DNA from: Spartobacteria bacterium
GTDB taxonomy: Bacteria > Verrucomicrobiota > Verrucomicrobiia > Chthoniobacterales > UBA10450
Length of the DNA: 6,542 nucleotides
Direction of reading: 5' to 3'
Assembly: GCA_021324035.1 (NCBI GenBank)
Contig: JAJPJU010000182.1
Location: forward strand, 1-6,542
Shown here: positions 6,175-6,542 of the stretch, piece after piece
Layout: the number at the start of each line of letters is the position of its first letter
Numbering within the stretch: position 1 is the first letter of the stretch
The notes under the pieces: generated by a model
The model's input: only the letters and a program-made list of their open reading frames with translations
The model's database searches: none
What the model was told of the DNA's origin: nothing
Made by a program: the position numbers and the translations under genes

Positions 6175-6542
6175 ATGAACCAACATCTCGATAAGATCGA
6201 TAATGACATCGCGACGAAGCATCTCCTGAAACACCCATTTTATCTCGCCTGGGCGCGCGGAGAGCTGACCCGGGACGCGCTGACCGATTACGCCAGGCAG
6301 TATTATCATCACGTCGCCGCGTTTCCGACTTATCTCTCGGCGGTTCATGCAAAATGCGACGATCAAGCAACGCGAAAACAAATTTTGTCGAACTTGATCG
6401 ACGAGGAAGCTGGTTCGCCGAACCATCCTGAGCTGTGGAAACAATTCACTGAAAGCCTCGGCGTTGACCGGATCGACGCTGAGAAACAGCCCGAGACCGA
6501 AAATCTGATCGATGCTTTTCGTTCTGTATACGGAGACAAATA
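6175..6542 (+). CDS. CADD-family protein, putative p-aminobenzoate/folate synthesis (3' truncated)
   Basis: The first 122 residues are present; the window ends before the stop. The sequence reads as a TenA/PqqC-like heme-oxygenase-fold helical protein of the CADD family. Conserved blocks are LLKHPFYLAWARGELT (17-32), DYARQYYHHVAAFPTYLSAVH (38-58) and LIDEEAGSPNHPELW (74-88). In Chlamydia trachomatis CADD, a metal-dependent oxygenase that makes p-aminobenzoate by cleaving its own tyrosine, the key residues are Tyr27, Glu81 and His88. Here Y23, E77 and H84 keep exactly those spacings, with a constant shift of four. The other ligands and the active-site lysine would lie past the edge. The ATG at 6175 is chosen because it starts the conserved region; GTGGA at 6161-6165 is a weak Shine-Dalgarno candidate within the repeat cluster. 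An in-frame GTG at 6142 would translate the repeats and is less likely. A plain TenA/PqqC-like oxygenase remains possible. No terminator separates it from treS, so readthrough is possible. Confidence 0.85.
   Translation, partial: MNQHLDKIDNDIATKHLLKHPFYLAWARGELTRDALTDYARQYYHHVAAFPTYLSAVHAKCDDQATRKQILSNLIDEEAGSPNHPELWKQFTESLGVDRIDAEKQPETENLIDAFRSVYGDK

Noticed and set aside
6007..6444. Minus-strand reading frame across the treS end, repeats and CADD start
   Set aside because: It crosses the repeat cluster and is antisense to well-conserved CADD motifs; the translation is not recognisable as a protein family.

Overview
The window is compact bacterial DNA of moderate GC. It holds six well-supported protein-coding genes and one scrap of a seventh. 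The mix of families suggests a soil or environmental member of the PVC superphylum, most likely Verrucomicrobiota: a ClpS/DUF2017 pair, an ECF sigma factor with a tiny anti-sigma partner, a TreS-maltokinase fusion, a CADD-family protein, and an intergenic cluster of AATCTG-type repeats. This assignment is inferred from family content and style; there is no rRNA or other marker gene to confirm it.

Left part (1-932, + strand): a possible 3' end of an upstream gene, a plausible promoter, then clpS (N-degron adaptor of the Clp protease) followed one base later by a DUF2017 gene. Middle part (929-1841, - strand): an ECF sigma factor gene overlapping by 11 bp a short gene for a soluble anti-sigma-like protein. 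The stop codon of that second gene overlaps the DUF2017 stop codon inside a CTAG palindrome. Divergent from the sigma gene, across a 146-bp intergenic region with a 7-bp inverted repeat, is a gene for a secreted DUF4440/SnoaL-like protein with a long Ala/Pro/Lys-rich linker (1988-2680). It ends in a clear rho-independent terminator.

Right part (2819-6542, + strand): a full-length fusion of trehalose synthase (maltose/trehalose isomerase, GH13) and maltokinase, which turns trehalose into maltose and then maltose-1-phosphate, the donor used by GlgE in alpha-glucan synthesis. After 92 bp packed with CAGATT/AATCTG repeats comes the 5' part of a CADD-family gene, cut by the window edge. By homology to chlamydial CADD it may make p-aminobenzoate for folate from one of its own tyrosines.

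The most interesting items are the CADD homologue, which keeps the tyrosine and the first two metal ligands at the expected spacing; the minimal anti-sigma protein with neither membrane segment nor zinc motif; and the repeat cluster next to the CADD start. I see no mobile element, tRNA, rRNA or CRISPR array.
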